A stretch of 32,739 nt of DNA from an uncultured Treponema sp. (GCA_910584475.1 CAJUBD010000026.1:1-32739); one strand, 5' to 3'. Positions 22,983 through 31,192 are shown, numbered from the stretch's first letter. Notes: generated by a model from the sequence alone, not told the origin. Translations and numbers: made by a program.

Positions 22983-23573
22983 ATGCAAACAAAAAATCTT
23001 CTGCCCGCGAAAAATCGCGGTGAACTTCGCGAATGGCTCAAAGCGCATCACGCTTCAGAAAACGAATGCTGGGTTGTGGTAAAGCGCGGGCGGCCAAAAG
23101 ACAACGGCACTTTTTGGTACATCGACGCGGTAGAAGAAGCGCTTTGCTTCGGCTGGATAGACAGCACCACGAAAACGCTTGAAAACGGAATCACCGCACA
23201 GCGTCTTGCGCCGCGCAGAAAGAACAGCATTTGGTCTGAACTGAACAAAGAGCGATGCCGCCGCCTTGAGCGGCTTGGACTTATGACTGACGCTGGACGC
23301 GCCGTGTTGCCCGATATGTCGCCGTCGGGATTTTATTTTGACGATGAAATTCTTCGCGCGCTGAAATCGGACGAGGAAATTTGGCGAAACTTCAATTCCT
23401 TTCCGCCGCTTTATCAGAGAGTGCGAATCGACACGATTCAAATAAAAAAGAAAAATCCAGATTTGTTTCAAAGCCGCCTTGAAAAATTCCTTGAGAAAAC
23501 GAAAAGCGGCGAGATGTTCGGAGAATGGAACGACAATGGCAGACTTTTGTCCACTGTTCCTATTTTATCATGA
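22983..23573 (+). CDS. YdeI/OmpD-associated family protein
   Basis: The 196-residue cytoplasmic protein matches the YdeI/OmpD-associated family. Diagnostic parts are ECWVVVKRGRPKDNGTFWY, YIDAVEEALCFGWIDSTTK, RLAPRRKNSIWSELN and the helical C-terminus. Members are sometimes called bacteriocin-protection proteins, but the biochemical function is unknown. GGAG lies 6 nt before the ATG. It follows bioB by 16 nt and probably ends the MATE-bioB operon. A role related to bioB is not implied. Confidence 0.88.
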   Translation: MQTKNLLPAKNRGELREWLKAHHASENECWVVVKRGRPKDNGTFWYIDAVEEALCFGWIDSTTKTLENGITAQRLAPRRKNSIWSELNKERCRRLERLGLMTDAGRAVLPDMSPSGFYFDDEILRALKSDEEIWRNFNSFPPLYQRVRIDTIQIKKKNPDLFQSRLEKFLEKTKSGEMFGEWNDNGRLLSTVPILS

Positions 23574-23598
23574 ATTTAACAATTTTAACAATAAGGTA

Positions 23599-23626
23599 TT
23601 GGCATTTTTAAAGACAATGATAAAAT
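23599..23626 (+). promoter_or_regulatory. Promoter of the flavodoxin gene
   Basis: TTGGCA (23599-23604), 16-bp spacer, TAAAAT (23621-23626). Confidence 0.55.
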
Positions 23627-23676
23627 GAGTAAACCGAGCGTCAAGGAATCGGGCAAATATGTGCATGGGGGAAAGG

Positions 23677-24210
23677 ATGCGAATAATAGTATATGGTTCT
23701 TGTTACGGAAGCGCACGAAGATATGCGGCGGAATTGGCGAAAAGGACAGGCATCGAGATGAAAAGCTATGAGGAGGTGCAGGATATTTCCGACTATCGGA
23801 CAATCATATATATAGGGGCATTATATGCCGGCGGGGTTCTGGGAATGGCGAGGACCTTGGGAAAACTGTCCGACAGCGCAAATAAAAAAATAGTGATTGC
23901 GACAGTGGGACTCTCAGACCCTCATGACATAAGAAATACCGATGCCATTGAGGCGGGCATGAAAAGGCAGCTTTCAAGTGATGTATATGAAAGGGCGGTT
24001 TTTTATCATTTAAGGGGAGCAATAGATTATTCACGGTTGCATTTTAAACATAGGGTGATGATGGGCTTGCTGTATAAAAAGGCCATAAGTTTGCCGGAAG
24101 AAAAGAAGACGGCGGAAGTAAGGGCGATGATAGAAACCTATAATAAAAAAGTGGATTTTTTGGATTTGACTTGTTTGGATGGTATTTATAGAGAATGTAT
24201 GGAATGTTAA
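23677..24210 (+). CDS. Flavodoxin-domain protein
   Basis: The 177-residue protein has the FMN-phosphate loop GSCYGSARRYAAELA at the N-terminus, the second flavodoxin strand IIYIGALYAGGVLGMARTL, and a KIVIATVGLSDP strand. It resembles flavodoxin_5/HemG-like proteins that handle electrons or oxidise protoporphyrinogen, but the substrate is unknown. Start ATG 23677 has a GGGGGAAAGG purine tract upstream. The gene uses more ATA and AT-rich codons than its neighbours, suggesting recent acquisition. Its last codons (GGA ATG TTA A) coincide with the beginning of a hairpin element, so the original C-terminus may have been changed. Confidence 0.85.
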   Translation: MRIIVYGSCYGSARRYAAELAKRTGIEMKSYEEVQDISDYRTIIYIGALYAGGVLGMARTLGKLSDSANKKIVIATVGLSDPHDIRNTDAIEAGMKRQLSSDVYERAVFYHLRGAIDYSRLHFKHRVMMGLLYKKAISLPEEKKTAEVRAMIETYNKKVDFLDLTCLDGIYRECMEC

Positions 24211-24300
24211 AAGTTGACGCTAAAATGGCACGTAAACTTTTAACTCGAGTTTCTTATAGAAACTCGCCTATTCAGTCGCAAGCTCGCAGGAGGTTTGGAA
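24201..24300 (+). repeat. Composite hairpin element, truncated copy 5
   Basis: Hairpin D (AAAAGTTGACG...CGTAAACTTTT) and hairpin A (CGAGTTTCTTATAGAAACTCG given as stem CGAGTTTC/GAAACTCG) are present. B and C are lost and replaced by a short segment ending in AGGAGG, which serves as the ribosome-binding site of the next gene. Confidence 0.75.
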
Positions 24301-25655
24301 TGAGAAAAAAATTTATTTTATCGATCGTGCTGATTTCGTTTTTTTTCGGCGCGGCTTTTTCGGAGAATCGCGATGCGTCGCCGCGCGTATTGAAAAACGG
24401 AATTCCGATTTTCTACAAAAGAGTCGATTCCACGCGGATGTGTTCCGTGATAATAACAATCAAAGGCGGAAGCGCGATGTGCCCGAGGGAATTTTCGGGA
24501 ATCGAAAGTGCGCTCTTGGAATTGATGTCGCGTGGAAGCAAGAAATTTCCTTACGCGAAAATCCAGGAATTGGGCGGCGAAAAGCAGATCGCGTTTTCAC
24601 ACACCACTTCCTACGCCGGCTCGACTTTTTCTTTTTCCTGCATCGACTATTATTTTGACGAAGCGCTGCCGATTTTTTTGGATTGCTTTTTGAATCCGTC
24701 TTATGACGAAATTCAATTTGAAAATATGCTCACCGAATACAATCAGGACATCCAGAAAATTTTGAACGAGCCGGAATCTTTTTTGTTTTACACGATGAAA
24801 AAGGAAATTTACAAAAATCATCCGTTCGCAAGTTCCGCCGGAGTTCTACCTGAATCGCTCGAAAACATAACGATTGAAAATTTAAAGTCGCACTACAAAA
24901 AAATGCTCGACGCAAGCCGAATGAGCGTGGTGGCGGCCGGCGCGTTGGACGAAAAAAAATTGGCAAAGTCACTCGAAAAAAGCTTGGGAAAGATTCCGCG
25001 CTTAGAAAAAGAATTCGCAATACCTGAAATTCCCGCGCTTGAAATTTCAGGCGAAAATGTCGTCTTGCAGAATGCGGCTATTTCCGGCTCGGGACACATC
25101 GCGCGCGTTTTCAAAAGCCCGAGCGTCTTTTCAGAAGATTTCATTCCTGCCCGCATTGCCGCCGAAATGTACAACGAAGTTTTGTTCAACATCGTGCGGA
25201 CGATGTACGGCGCATGTTATACCCCCTCCACTTCGATTGGATTTTCTCCCGCGCCGTTCGGGCAAGATTTTCTGTACCGAGTGTCCGATTTGAAAAACGC
25301 CGCCCGATATTTGCGCGAAGCGCAGGAAAGTTTCGCCTCAGGAAAAATTCTTGCATTGGTGGAAGGTCGCGTGGAATATGACAGCATTGAGGAACGCTTG
25401 CCCGGATTCGTGAACAAGTACATCACGAGCGCATACACTAATCAGCAGACCTGTTCTTTGATTGCGGGACGCGCGGCGAGCAGCCTCTTGCAATTGGACG
25501 ACATCGACGGGCTTGACAAATTCGTTGAAAAGGCGAAGGATGTCTGTGCCGCCGATGTGATTAGCGTTTTCAAAAAGTATTGGGCGAGCGAGCCATCGAG
25601 ATTTTTCGCGATCGTAGGTCCTGAAGACGTGGACAAAATTCGCTTATTGGATTAA
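24301..25655 (+). CDS. Exported M16 peptidase-like protein without the zinc motif
   Basis: The 451-residue protein has a signal peptide (KFILSIVLISFFFGAAFSE) and the two-half fold of M16 (pitrilysin/processing-peptidase) proteins: VLKNGIPIFYKR, SVIITIKGGSAMCP, and a second-half domain after residue 230. The zinc motif HxxEH would lie in GIESALLELMSRGS, where both His and the Glu are absent, so it is not an active metalloprotease by itself. Such proteins pair with an active M16 partner or bind peptides. AGGAGG 7 nt before ATG 24301 sets the start. The stop codon lies in a hairpin C sequence. Confidence 0.88.
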
Positions 25656-25780
25656 GCATTGCAGAAAATGTCAATTTCGAGGAGCTTAATTTCATATGCG
25701 CAAGCATACTGTTTGATACCAAAAGCTAGCGGCTGATTTATTCAAATTTAAAATCCGCGCTCTATTCTAGCGCGGACTTT
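25652..25780 (-). repeat. Composite hairpin element, degenerate copy 6, with D hairpin acting as terminator
   Basis: A C-type hairpin (TTAAGC...GCTTAA) begins at the M16 stop at 25652-25691. About 55 nt of unrelated sequence follow. A D-type hairpin TCCGCGCT/AGCGCGGA (25754-25776) then ends the element. On the minus strand this D hairpin is followed by TTTTAAATTT, a good terminator for the GH13 gene whose stop codon lies in the loop. Confidence 0.7.
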
Positions 25781-27165
25781 AGGCGCGCTAAATATTTAAT
25801 TGATTTTGGCGGAAGGAAAACGCTTCCGTTGAAATTAAATTTTTCTTCCGAAATCAAGTCGGAAAAAATTCCGTAAAGCCCTTCAAACGCGGCGTAGCCA
25901 TAGCCTTCTTTCGGCTCGGCAAGGTAGCCTTCGTCACTCACATTCACTGCGATGAAAATTGTTTGTCCGCAAGATTCACGCGAAAAAATATATTGGCTTT
26001 TTGTAAGAAAAACATATCGATAATTTCCATAGCGCAAAGCAGGAGAATTTTTCCGAAGAAGGCTGACCTTTTGGATAAAATCCGTAAGCTCGTTCCAAAG
26101 CGGCTTTTCGAAACTTTGACGCACCCCCCAATGCGTGTTCTCGCCGTTGCTGCCTTGCACCCCCCATTCACTTCCATAATAAATGCAAGGAATTCCAGGG
26201 AACGCGAAAAGCAATCCCCAAGCGATACGCAAGGTTTCTTTGTCTTGTACGACTTGCGCAAAGCGCATGACATCATGGTTGTCCAAAAAATTCACAAGCG
26301 TGGTGTGCATATAAATTCCTTCCACGCCGAATTCTCTTCGCAAAGTAAAGTCAAGCTCGAAGAAATTCTTCAACTTTACGCTGTTAACGATGGAAGAATG
26401 CAATTCGGAATTTGTGGAAGCATGCGCCTTTTCTTCGTTGACGATTTCCGCGCAAGAATTTGAATCGTAGACTTCGCCTAAAATAGCGAGACTTCCTCCA
26501 AGACCCGCGCTCATATTTGAAGAAAATTCGCGAAGTCGCCGCAAAAATTTTTGGCTCATGAAATCGGCAATTCCTACGCGCAGTCCGTCAATCGCAAACA
26601 TATCCACCCATTTCCGAATCGCGCCGAAAATGTGTTGGATGACTTCTTCGTTCTCAAGATTGAGTTCGGGGAAATCCCAATTGTCCTCATAACTTTTGTA
26701 GTAAAATCCGTCACTGCAAGGAGTGTTTCTGGAAAAGTCGATTTCGGTAAACCAATCGATGTAGCGCGATTTTTGCATGTTGCTGCGAATATCGCGGAAA
26801 GCCCAAAATCCGCGTCCGACATGATTGAAAAGAGAATCGAACAAAACGCGGATTCCGTTTTCATGAAGCGTGTTGCAAACCGCCGCGAAATCCTCGTTGC
26901 TTCCAAGCCGGCTGTCGAGTGTGTAGAAATCGCGCGTGTTGTATCCGTGCGTGTCGCTCTGCAAGACCGGCGAAAAGTAGACGGCGTTCACATTTAGCTT
27001 TTTAAGTTGGTCGAGCCAAAGCAAAACCCTGTCAATTCTGCGCACCGGCCGAGTGGCGGCGTTCCAAGTGTTCGACCAGTCCCAAGAATTTTCATGGGGT
27101 GCGCCGCACAGACCGAGAGGATAAAACTGATACATTATGCAATCGTCAAGCCAACTTGTGTTCAT
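25762..27165 (-). CDS. GH13 alpha-amylase family protein lacking the catalytic nucleophile
   Basis: The 467-residue protein is a cytoplasmic GH13 enzyme relative with no signal peptide. Conserved region I is VLFDSLFNHVG, region III LGEVYDS (acid/base Glu) and region IV FLDNHDVMRF. Region II reads DGLRVGIADFM, where the nucleophile Asp of GxRxD is Gly (codon GGA). Unless another Asp takes over, hydrolysis should be lost. It may bind alpha-glucans, or act as a non-catalytic homologue. The ribosome-binding site is weak (GGCGAAAG). The final residues RLKSALE and the stop are encoded by hairpin D of an interspersed element. GH5 lies upstream on the same strand. Confidence 0.88.
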   Translation of the reverse strand: MNTSWLDDCIMYQFYPLGLCGAPHENSWDWSNTWNAATRPVRRIDRVLLWLDQLKKLNVNAVYFSPVLQSDTHGYNTRDFYTLDSRLGSNEDFAAVCNTLHENGIRVLFDSLFNHVGRGFWAFRDIRSNMQKSRYIDWFTEIDFSRNTPCSDGFYYKSYEDNWDFPELNLENEEVIQHIFGAIRKWVDMFAIDGLRVGIADFMSQKFLRRLREFSSNMSAGLGGSLAILGEVYDSNSCAEIVNEEKAHASTNSELHSSIVNSVKLKNFFELDFTLRREFGVEGIYMHTTLVNFLDNHDVMRFAQVVQDKETLRIAWGLLFAFPGIPCIYYGSEWGVQGSNGENTHWGVRQSFEKPLWNELTDFIQKVSLLRKNSPALRYGNYRYVFLTKSQYIFSRESCGQTIFIAVNVSDEGYLAEPKEGYGYAAFEGLYGIFSDLISEEKFNFNGSVFLPPKSIKYLARLKSALE

Positions 27166-27310
27166 CTTTCGCCGCCGCTGTCATCATATCGCGCCATCAC
27201 CGTAATTCTCGCGTGTCATAGTTATTGTACGCCGTCGTTGTCATCTCCGTGCTTGACACGGAGGCCTTTCGGCATAATTGGATCTTCGGTTCAAGGTCGA
27301 AAATGACAAA
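27166..27310. repeat. Intergenic repeats with CTCCGTG/CACGGAG hairpin
   Basis: The 145-nt space between GH5 and GH13 holds GTCAT-bracketed sequence with a 7-bp hairpin CTCCGTG-CTTGA-CACGGAG (27245-27263). It resembles the GTCATTCC...GGAATGAC class of bacterial intergenic palindromes. No promoter for GH13 is evident. Confidence 0.5.
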
Positions 27311-28324
27311 TCACTTTTCGCCGCGCAAAATTTGGCGCAGAAGAATTCCAGAAGGCTGCAAGTCGCTTTCCTGCCAGTCGCCCTTTGCGGAATTGTCCTT
27401 GTTGAATTTCAAGACGCCGGAATCTTCGCCCTTGTTGTTCACCGACCAATTCGCCCAACAAATTTTATTTTTTTCCATAAAGCGAATCCATTCGAGCGTT
27501 TCTTTTTCAAAGACGCCACCGTCGCCGCTTTCCTTCGTCGTGCCCCATTCTGTCATAAAAACCGGAATCCCCGATTTTATTGCGGAGGCAATGTGGTCTC
27601 GTCGCTCTTTGCCATGACTGCCCGCATAAAAATGCATCGTGTACATAATGTTGTTTCCGTCGAGAGGACTTTTCACCGCGTCTGTCAAATCGCCGCTCCA
27701 ATTCGGCGTTCCCACGACAATGATGTTGTCGCAATATTTCCTTATAATCGGAATTATGCGTTCGGCATAAGGCTTGATGTTGCCTTCCCAAGTTACGTCC
27801 GCGCCGTTCGGCTCGTTGCAAATCTCATAGATTATGTTCGGACAATCCGCATAGGTCGAAGCGATTCGCTCAAAAAATTCGGCGGCCCTGTCCGCGTACA
27901 AAAGCGGATCGCGATCAGGCAAAACATGCCAGTCCACGATTACATAGATTCCAAGTTCAATCGCCGCGTCAATCGATTCAATCACCTTGTTCGCAAGCGC
28001 GGGATTCTGCGCGTATCCTCCGCCTCCAATGTACATCGCGCTTCGCCACAAATCGCAGTTCCAATCATCGCGAAGCCAGCGCATGACATCACGGTTGGCA
28101 TATTTTCCGTACCAATGCAATCCGTGCGAACTCATTCCGCAAAGTTGAACGGGTTTTCCATCCTCCGCGCAGACGAGAGTTCCCTCCAAATGCAAAGCGC
28201 CGTAACGTTCCACTGGAGTTTTTCCGTCGTTCAAGATTTTCCTTTTTGCGCCGCAAGAGGCGAGCGACAAAATCGAGACAAAAGTCAAAGCAGCTATGTA
28301 TGTGCGAAATAAATTCCTTTTCAT
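27311..28324 (-). CDS. GH5 endoglucanase-type lipoprotein
   Basis: The 337-residue enzyme has a lipoprotein signal (SILSLASC, Cys24) and so is anchored on the cell envelope. The GH5 barrel shows WRSAMYIGGGGY, YVIVDWHVL, the acid/base Glu in EICNEPNG, HFYAGSHG and the nucleophile Glu in VFMTEWGTT, followed by WANWSVNN. These match GH5 subfamily 2 cellulases, which cut beta-1,4-glucans (cellulose, lichenan). ATG 28324 is preferred: GAGG lies about 8 nt upstream and the signal peptide begins properly. There is no carbohydrate-binding module. With GH13 downstream it suggests life on plant polysaccharide. Confidence 0.92.
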   Translation of the reverse strand: MKRNLFRTYIAALTFVSILSLASCGAKRKILNDGKTPVERYGALHLEGTLVCAEDGKPVQLCGMSSHGLHWYGKYANRDVMRWLRDDWNCDLWRSAMYIGGGGYAQNPALANKVIESIDAAIELGIYVIVDWHVLPDRDPLLYADRAAEFFERIASTYADCPNIIYEICNEPNGADVTWEGNIKPYAERIIPIIRKYCDNIIVVGTPNWSGDLTDAVKSPLDGNNIMYTMHFYAGSHGKERRDHIASAIKSGIPVFMTEWGTTKESGDGGVFEKETLEWIRFMEKNKICWANWSVNNKGEDSGVLKFNKDNSAKGDWQESDLQPSGILLRQILRGEK

Positions 28325-28400
28325 ATACAAATCCTCATTCATGTTTTTCCAAATCGAATTTTTCAATGTCCGTCATTGCAAGCGTAGCGAAAAAAGCGAT

Positions 28401-28940
28401 TCACAATTCTTTTACGGTTTCGCTAATCGCAAGCCGCTGAAAATGCCGTTCGCTCGGAACGGAATCTTCGGCAGGATAACCGACATCCAAAAGGCATACG
28501 AGATGAAGCGTTTCGGGCAAATTCAACGCCCGCATAATTTTCGCCGAATCGAATCCGCGCGCCCAAAGCGTTCCCAAGCCCAAGTCCGCCGCCTCGAACA
28601 TCATCGCCGCAGTGACAATCGCCGCGTCCACTTCACCGCCGTCATACGCGCCGCATTCAGAATCGATGTAGACCGTTTCCGAAGTGTTTTTGTAGCTCGC
28701 GGACTTTTCATAGCAAACCGCAAGCACAACAGGCGCATTGTACGCCATCGGAGTCGCCTCGTAAATTTTTTGCAGCGAACTTTCAGTCTTCAAAACGAAA
28801 ATGCGCTGCGACTGCGAATTCTTCGCGGTGGGCGCGAGTCTTCCAGCCTCCAGAATTTTTTCGAGTTTTTCGTCTTCAACCGTGCGCCCCGAAAATTTCC
28901 TCACCGAATAACGATTTTTGCAAAGTTCCAAGAAATCCAT
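28401..28940 (-). CDS. Nitroreductase family protein
   Basis: The 179-residue FMN protein begins with the family signature NRYSVRKFSGRTV and has LAPTAKNSQSQRIFVL and the GLGTLWARGFD segment. It should reduce nitro or quinone-like compounds using NAD(P)H; the physiological substrate is unknown. Its promoter places TAAAAT 6 nt before the ATG, so the mRNA is probably leaderless. The stop codon (TGA within GTGAATCGC) lies at the edge of a short dispersed repeat. GH5 follows after 76 nt. Confidence 0.92.
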   Translation of the reverse strand: MDFLELCKNRYSVRKFSGRTVEDEKLEKILEAGRLAPTAKNSQSQRIFVLKTESSLQKIYEATPMAYNAPVVLAVCYEKSASYKNTSETVYIDSECGAYDGGEVDAAIVTAAMMFEAADLGLGTLWARGFDSAKIMRALNLPETLHLVCLLDVGYPAEDSVPSERHFQRLAISETVKEL

Positions 28941-28975
28941 ATTCTTATTTTACAAAGAAACGCGCGAAAAAGCAA
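28941..28975 (-). promoter_or_regulatory. Promoter of the nitroreductase (leaderless type)
   Basis: Minus strand TTGCTT (28975-28970), 17-bp spacer, TAAAAT (28952-28947), then AAGAAT and the ATG at 28940. Confidence 0.75.
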
Positions 28976-28995
28976 GTGGAATTTTTGAATAATAA

Positions 28996-29179
28996 GGGGA
29001 GGTTTAAATTAAGCGGCTAAAATATCGCCGTTGATTTTAATACGAGTTCGTTCCAAAACTCGCCATTTACTGTCGTTTCTCATTTCATTGCGAAACGATG
29101 TTTTTAACATTCTCGGAAACTGTTCTGGCAACGAGCCGTTAGGCGAAGTTTCAAGCCTGTTTCCTGCGGACTTAATTTT
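28996..29179 (+). repeat. Composite hairpin element, copy 7, with enlarged hairpin C
   Basis: D (TTAAGCGGC...GCCGTTGATTTTAA), A (CGAGTTCGTTCCAAAACTCG), and B (CGTTTC/GAAACG with the constant loop) are present. Hairpin C carries an extra stretch of about 36 nt in its loop containing GTTAGGCGAAGTTTC, which also occurs in inverse form near 31471. Confidence 0.8.
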
Positions 29180-29333
29180 AAGGAATGTTTAAAATCAGCA
29201 ATGAAAATGGCGTTACTGATTTTAATACGAGTTTGTTGCACAAACTCGCTTATTTACTGTCGTTTCTCATTTCATTGCGAAACGATGTTTTTAACATTCT
29301 CGGAAACTGAAGTTTCCTGCGATGTTAAAAAAT
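29180..29333 (+). repeat. Composite hairpin element, copy 8 (tandem), overlapping the livF 3' end
   Basis: All four hairpins are complete: D ATCAGCAAT.../...TTACTGAT, A CGAGTTTGTTGCACAAACTC, B at 29261-29284 (CGTTTC/GAAACG), C AACATTCTCGGAAACTGAAG with its partner. The last 62 nt (29272-29333) are translated as the end of livF on the other strand. Confidence 0.85.
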
Positions 29334-30189
29334 AACGAACTGTTTTTTTCGCTTTGCCCAAATAAGCCTCGCGCACTTGCTCATTCTGCAAAAGCTCCGC
29401 GCCGCTTCCTTGCAAAGTAATTTCGCCGGTCTCCAAAACATAAGCGTTGTCGGCAATTTTGAGTGCCATGTTCGCGTTCTGCTCGATGAGCAAAATTGTC
29501 ACGCCGCGATTTTTTATTTCTTCGATGATTGTAAAAATTTGCTGGACGATGAGCGGAGCCAGCCCAAGCGAAGGCTCGTCCATCATCATGAGGCGCGGAC
29601 AGCTCATCAAAGCGCGTCCCACCGCGAGCATTTGCTGTTCACCGCCGCTGAGCGTGCCGGCGTATTGCCAAGAGCGTTCTTTCAAACGCGGAAAAAGTTC
29701 ATAAACCCAATCCATGTCTTTTTGGATTTGCGATTTGTCGTGCCTCAAGTACGCGCCGATTTTCAAATTTTCAGCGACAGTCAAATCAGTAAAAACACGA
29801 CGGCCTTCTGGAACAAGCGCGATTCCCTTTTTGCAAATCGAATCAATCGCATTTCCCAATATTTCTTCGCCGAAAAATTCAATATTTCCGCTTTGTGCTT
29901 TGACCAAGCCGCTGATTGTCCGAAGCAACGTGGATTTTCCCGCGCCGTTTGCGCCGATGAGAGAAACGATTTGACCTTGCACAACATCAATGTTCACTCC
30001 GCGAAGCGCGTTGATTCCGCCGTAGGAAACGAAAAGATTTTTTACGCGCAAAATGCAATTTGATTTTTCGGAAATGGAATTGCATTTTGATTTTTGCTTT
30101 TCAAATGGAATTGCAATTTCATTTGAATTTTCATCGCGAAGAATTTCCCCCGAGCGCGTAATGTTCCCTTCTGCTTTTTTCGTTTTCAT
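29272..30189 (-). CDS. livF: Branched-chain amino-acid type ABC transporter ATP-binding protein
   Basis: The 305-residue ATPase has Walker A GANGAGKST, signature LSGGEQQMLAVGRAL, Walker B LMMMDEPSLGLAP and the usual LivF ending EQVREAYLGK. The start at 30189 overlaps the livG stop by 4 nt and has GGGAGAGG upstream. Two oddities: residues about 5-45 are an extra N-terminal segment coded by short repeats with a 26-bp near-palindrome (30101-30126), and the C-terminus is extended by about 20 residues (LTSQETSVSENVKNIVSQ) read from a hairpin element. Together with LivG it would energise uptake of hydrophobic amino acids, but no permease or binding protein gene is present here. Confidence 0.9.
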   Translation of the reverse strand: MKTKKAEGNITRSGEILRDENSNEIAIPFEKQKSKCNSISEKSNCILRVKNLFVSYGGINALRGVNIDVVQGQIVSLIGANGAGKSTLLRTISGLVKAQSGNIEFFGEEILGNAIDSICKKGIALVPEGRRVFTDLTVAENLKIGAYLRHDKSQIQKDMDWVYELFPRLKERSWQYAGTLSGGEQQMLAVGRALMSCPRLMMMDEPSLGLAPLIVQQIFTIIEEIKNRGVTILLIEQNANMALKIADNAYVLETGEITLQGSGAELLQNEQVREAYLGKAKKTVRYFLTSQETSVSENVKNIVSQ

Positions 30190-31028
30190 CTTTCCTCTCC
30201 CAAATATGCGGAAATTACAATCGGATTGCTTTGCACTTCCTTCGGAGTGCCCTGCGCGATAAGCGCGCCAAAATTCAAGACATAAATTCTGTCGGAAATG
30301 TTCATCACCAAATCCATGTGATGCTCGATCATAAAAACCGTAAGGCAAAAGTCATCGCGAATTTTTTGAATGAATTCCGTAAGCTCAAGAGTTTCCTGCG
30401 GATTCATTCCGGCGGCCGGCTCGTCGAGCAAGAGAAGCTTTGGCTTTGTCGCCAAAGCGCGCGCGATCTCAAGACGGCGTTGCAAGCCATAAGGAAGCGA
30501 CGTGCATATTTCGTTTCGCACTTCCCACAAATTCAAAATTTTCAGAAGCTCGGAAGTTTCTTCGCGCTGGATTTTTTCTTCTTTGGCGTTCAGACGAAAT
30601 GTCGCGGAAAAAACATTGCTCGTTCGGCGCAAATGCTTTGCAATCAAAACATTGTCGAAAACGCTCTGGCTTTTCCAAAGGCGAATGTTTTGAAATGTCC
30701 TCGCGATTCCTGCCTTCGTGATTTTGTCGGGTGACGGCTCGATTCGTTTGTTGTATTTTCCGCGCTCCGTTCCCGCGTACATTTTTTTCATTTTGCCGCG
30801 CGGAAAATTTTCCACGATTTCCTCGCCGTCAAAAAAAACCGCGCCGTTTGTCGGAGCGTAAACGCCCGTAACGACATTGAACGCGGTCGTCTTGCCTGCG
30901 CCGTTCGGCCCGATAAGCGAAACGATTTCGTTTCTGTTCACTAGGAGAGAAAGCGAATTCACGGCGACCACGCCGCCAAATTGCATCGTAACGTCGCACA
31001 GTTTCAAAACCGCATCAGAGGAATTCAT
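30186..31028 (-). CDS. livG: Branched-chain amino-acid type ABC transporter ATP-binding protein
   Basis: The 280-residue ATPase has Walker A GPNGAGKTT, the LivG-type signature LPYGLQRRLEIARAL, Walker B LLLLDEPAAGMNP and the closing VISAYLGEE. It contains a Lys/Arg-rich loop (PRGKMKKMYAGTERGKYNKR, about residues 76-95), longer than the E. coli loop but seen in some relatives. GGAAGG lies 6 nt before the ATG. Normally livH and livM precede livG; here the upstream sequence is nearly 600 nt of hairpin elements and then gpsA, so the operon seems to have been split. Confidence 0.92.
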   Translation of the reverse strand: MNSSDAVLKLCDVTMQFGGVVAVNSLSLLVNRNEIVSLIGPNGAGKTTAFNVVTGVYAPTNGAVFFDGEEIVENFPRGKMKKMYAGTERGKYNKRIEPSPDKITKAGIARTFQNIRLWKSQSVFDNVLIAKHLRRTSNVFSATFRLNAKEEKIQREETSELLKILNLWEVRNEICTSLPYGLQRRLEIARALATKPKLLLLDEPAAGMNPQETLELTEFIQKIRDDFCLTVFMIEHHMDLVMNISDRIYVLNFGALIAQGTPKEVQSNPIVISAYLGEER

Positions 31029-31042
31029 TTGCGCCTTCCTGA

Positions 31043-31192
31043 AAATTAAGCGTCGCAGGAAATTTCAATTTCCTAGGACTCTTAATTCACCTGCGTTAGC
31101 AACTTGTTGCGACGCAGACAAGTAAAATAAACGAGTTTGTGTCAACAAGCTCGAGTTAAAAAATGGCATGCCATTTTAACACCGATTTTTAA
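31043..31192 (-). repeat. Composite hairpin element, copy 9
   Basis: Minus orientation: hairpin C (TTAAGCGTCGCAGGAAAT with partner), an alternative B hairpin (CTGCGT...ACGCAG, as in copy 4), A (CGAGTTTGTGTCAACAAGCTCG stems) and D (TTAAAAAATGGCATGCCATTTTAA halves). It starts 14 nt upstream of the livG ATG. Confidence 0.75.

Noticed and set aside
26551..26997. 148-codon plus-strand frame opposite the GH13 gene
   Set aside because: It is antisense to conserved GH13 regions and has no start signals.
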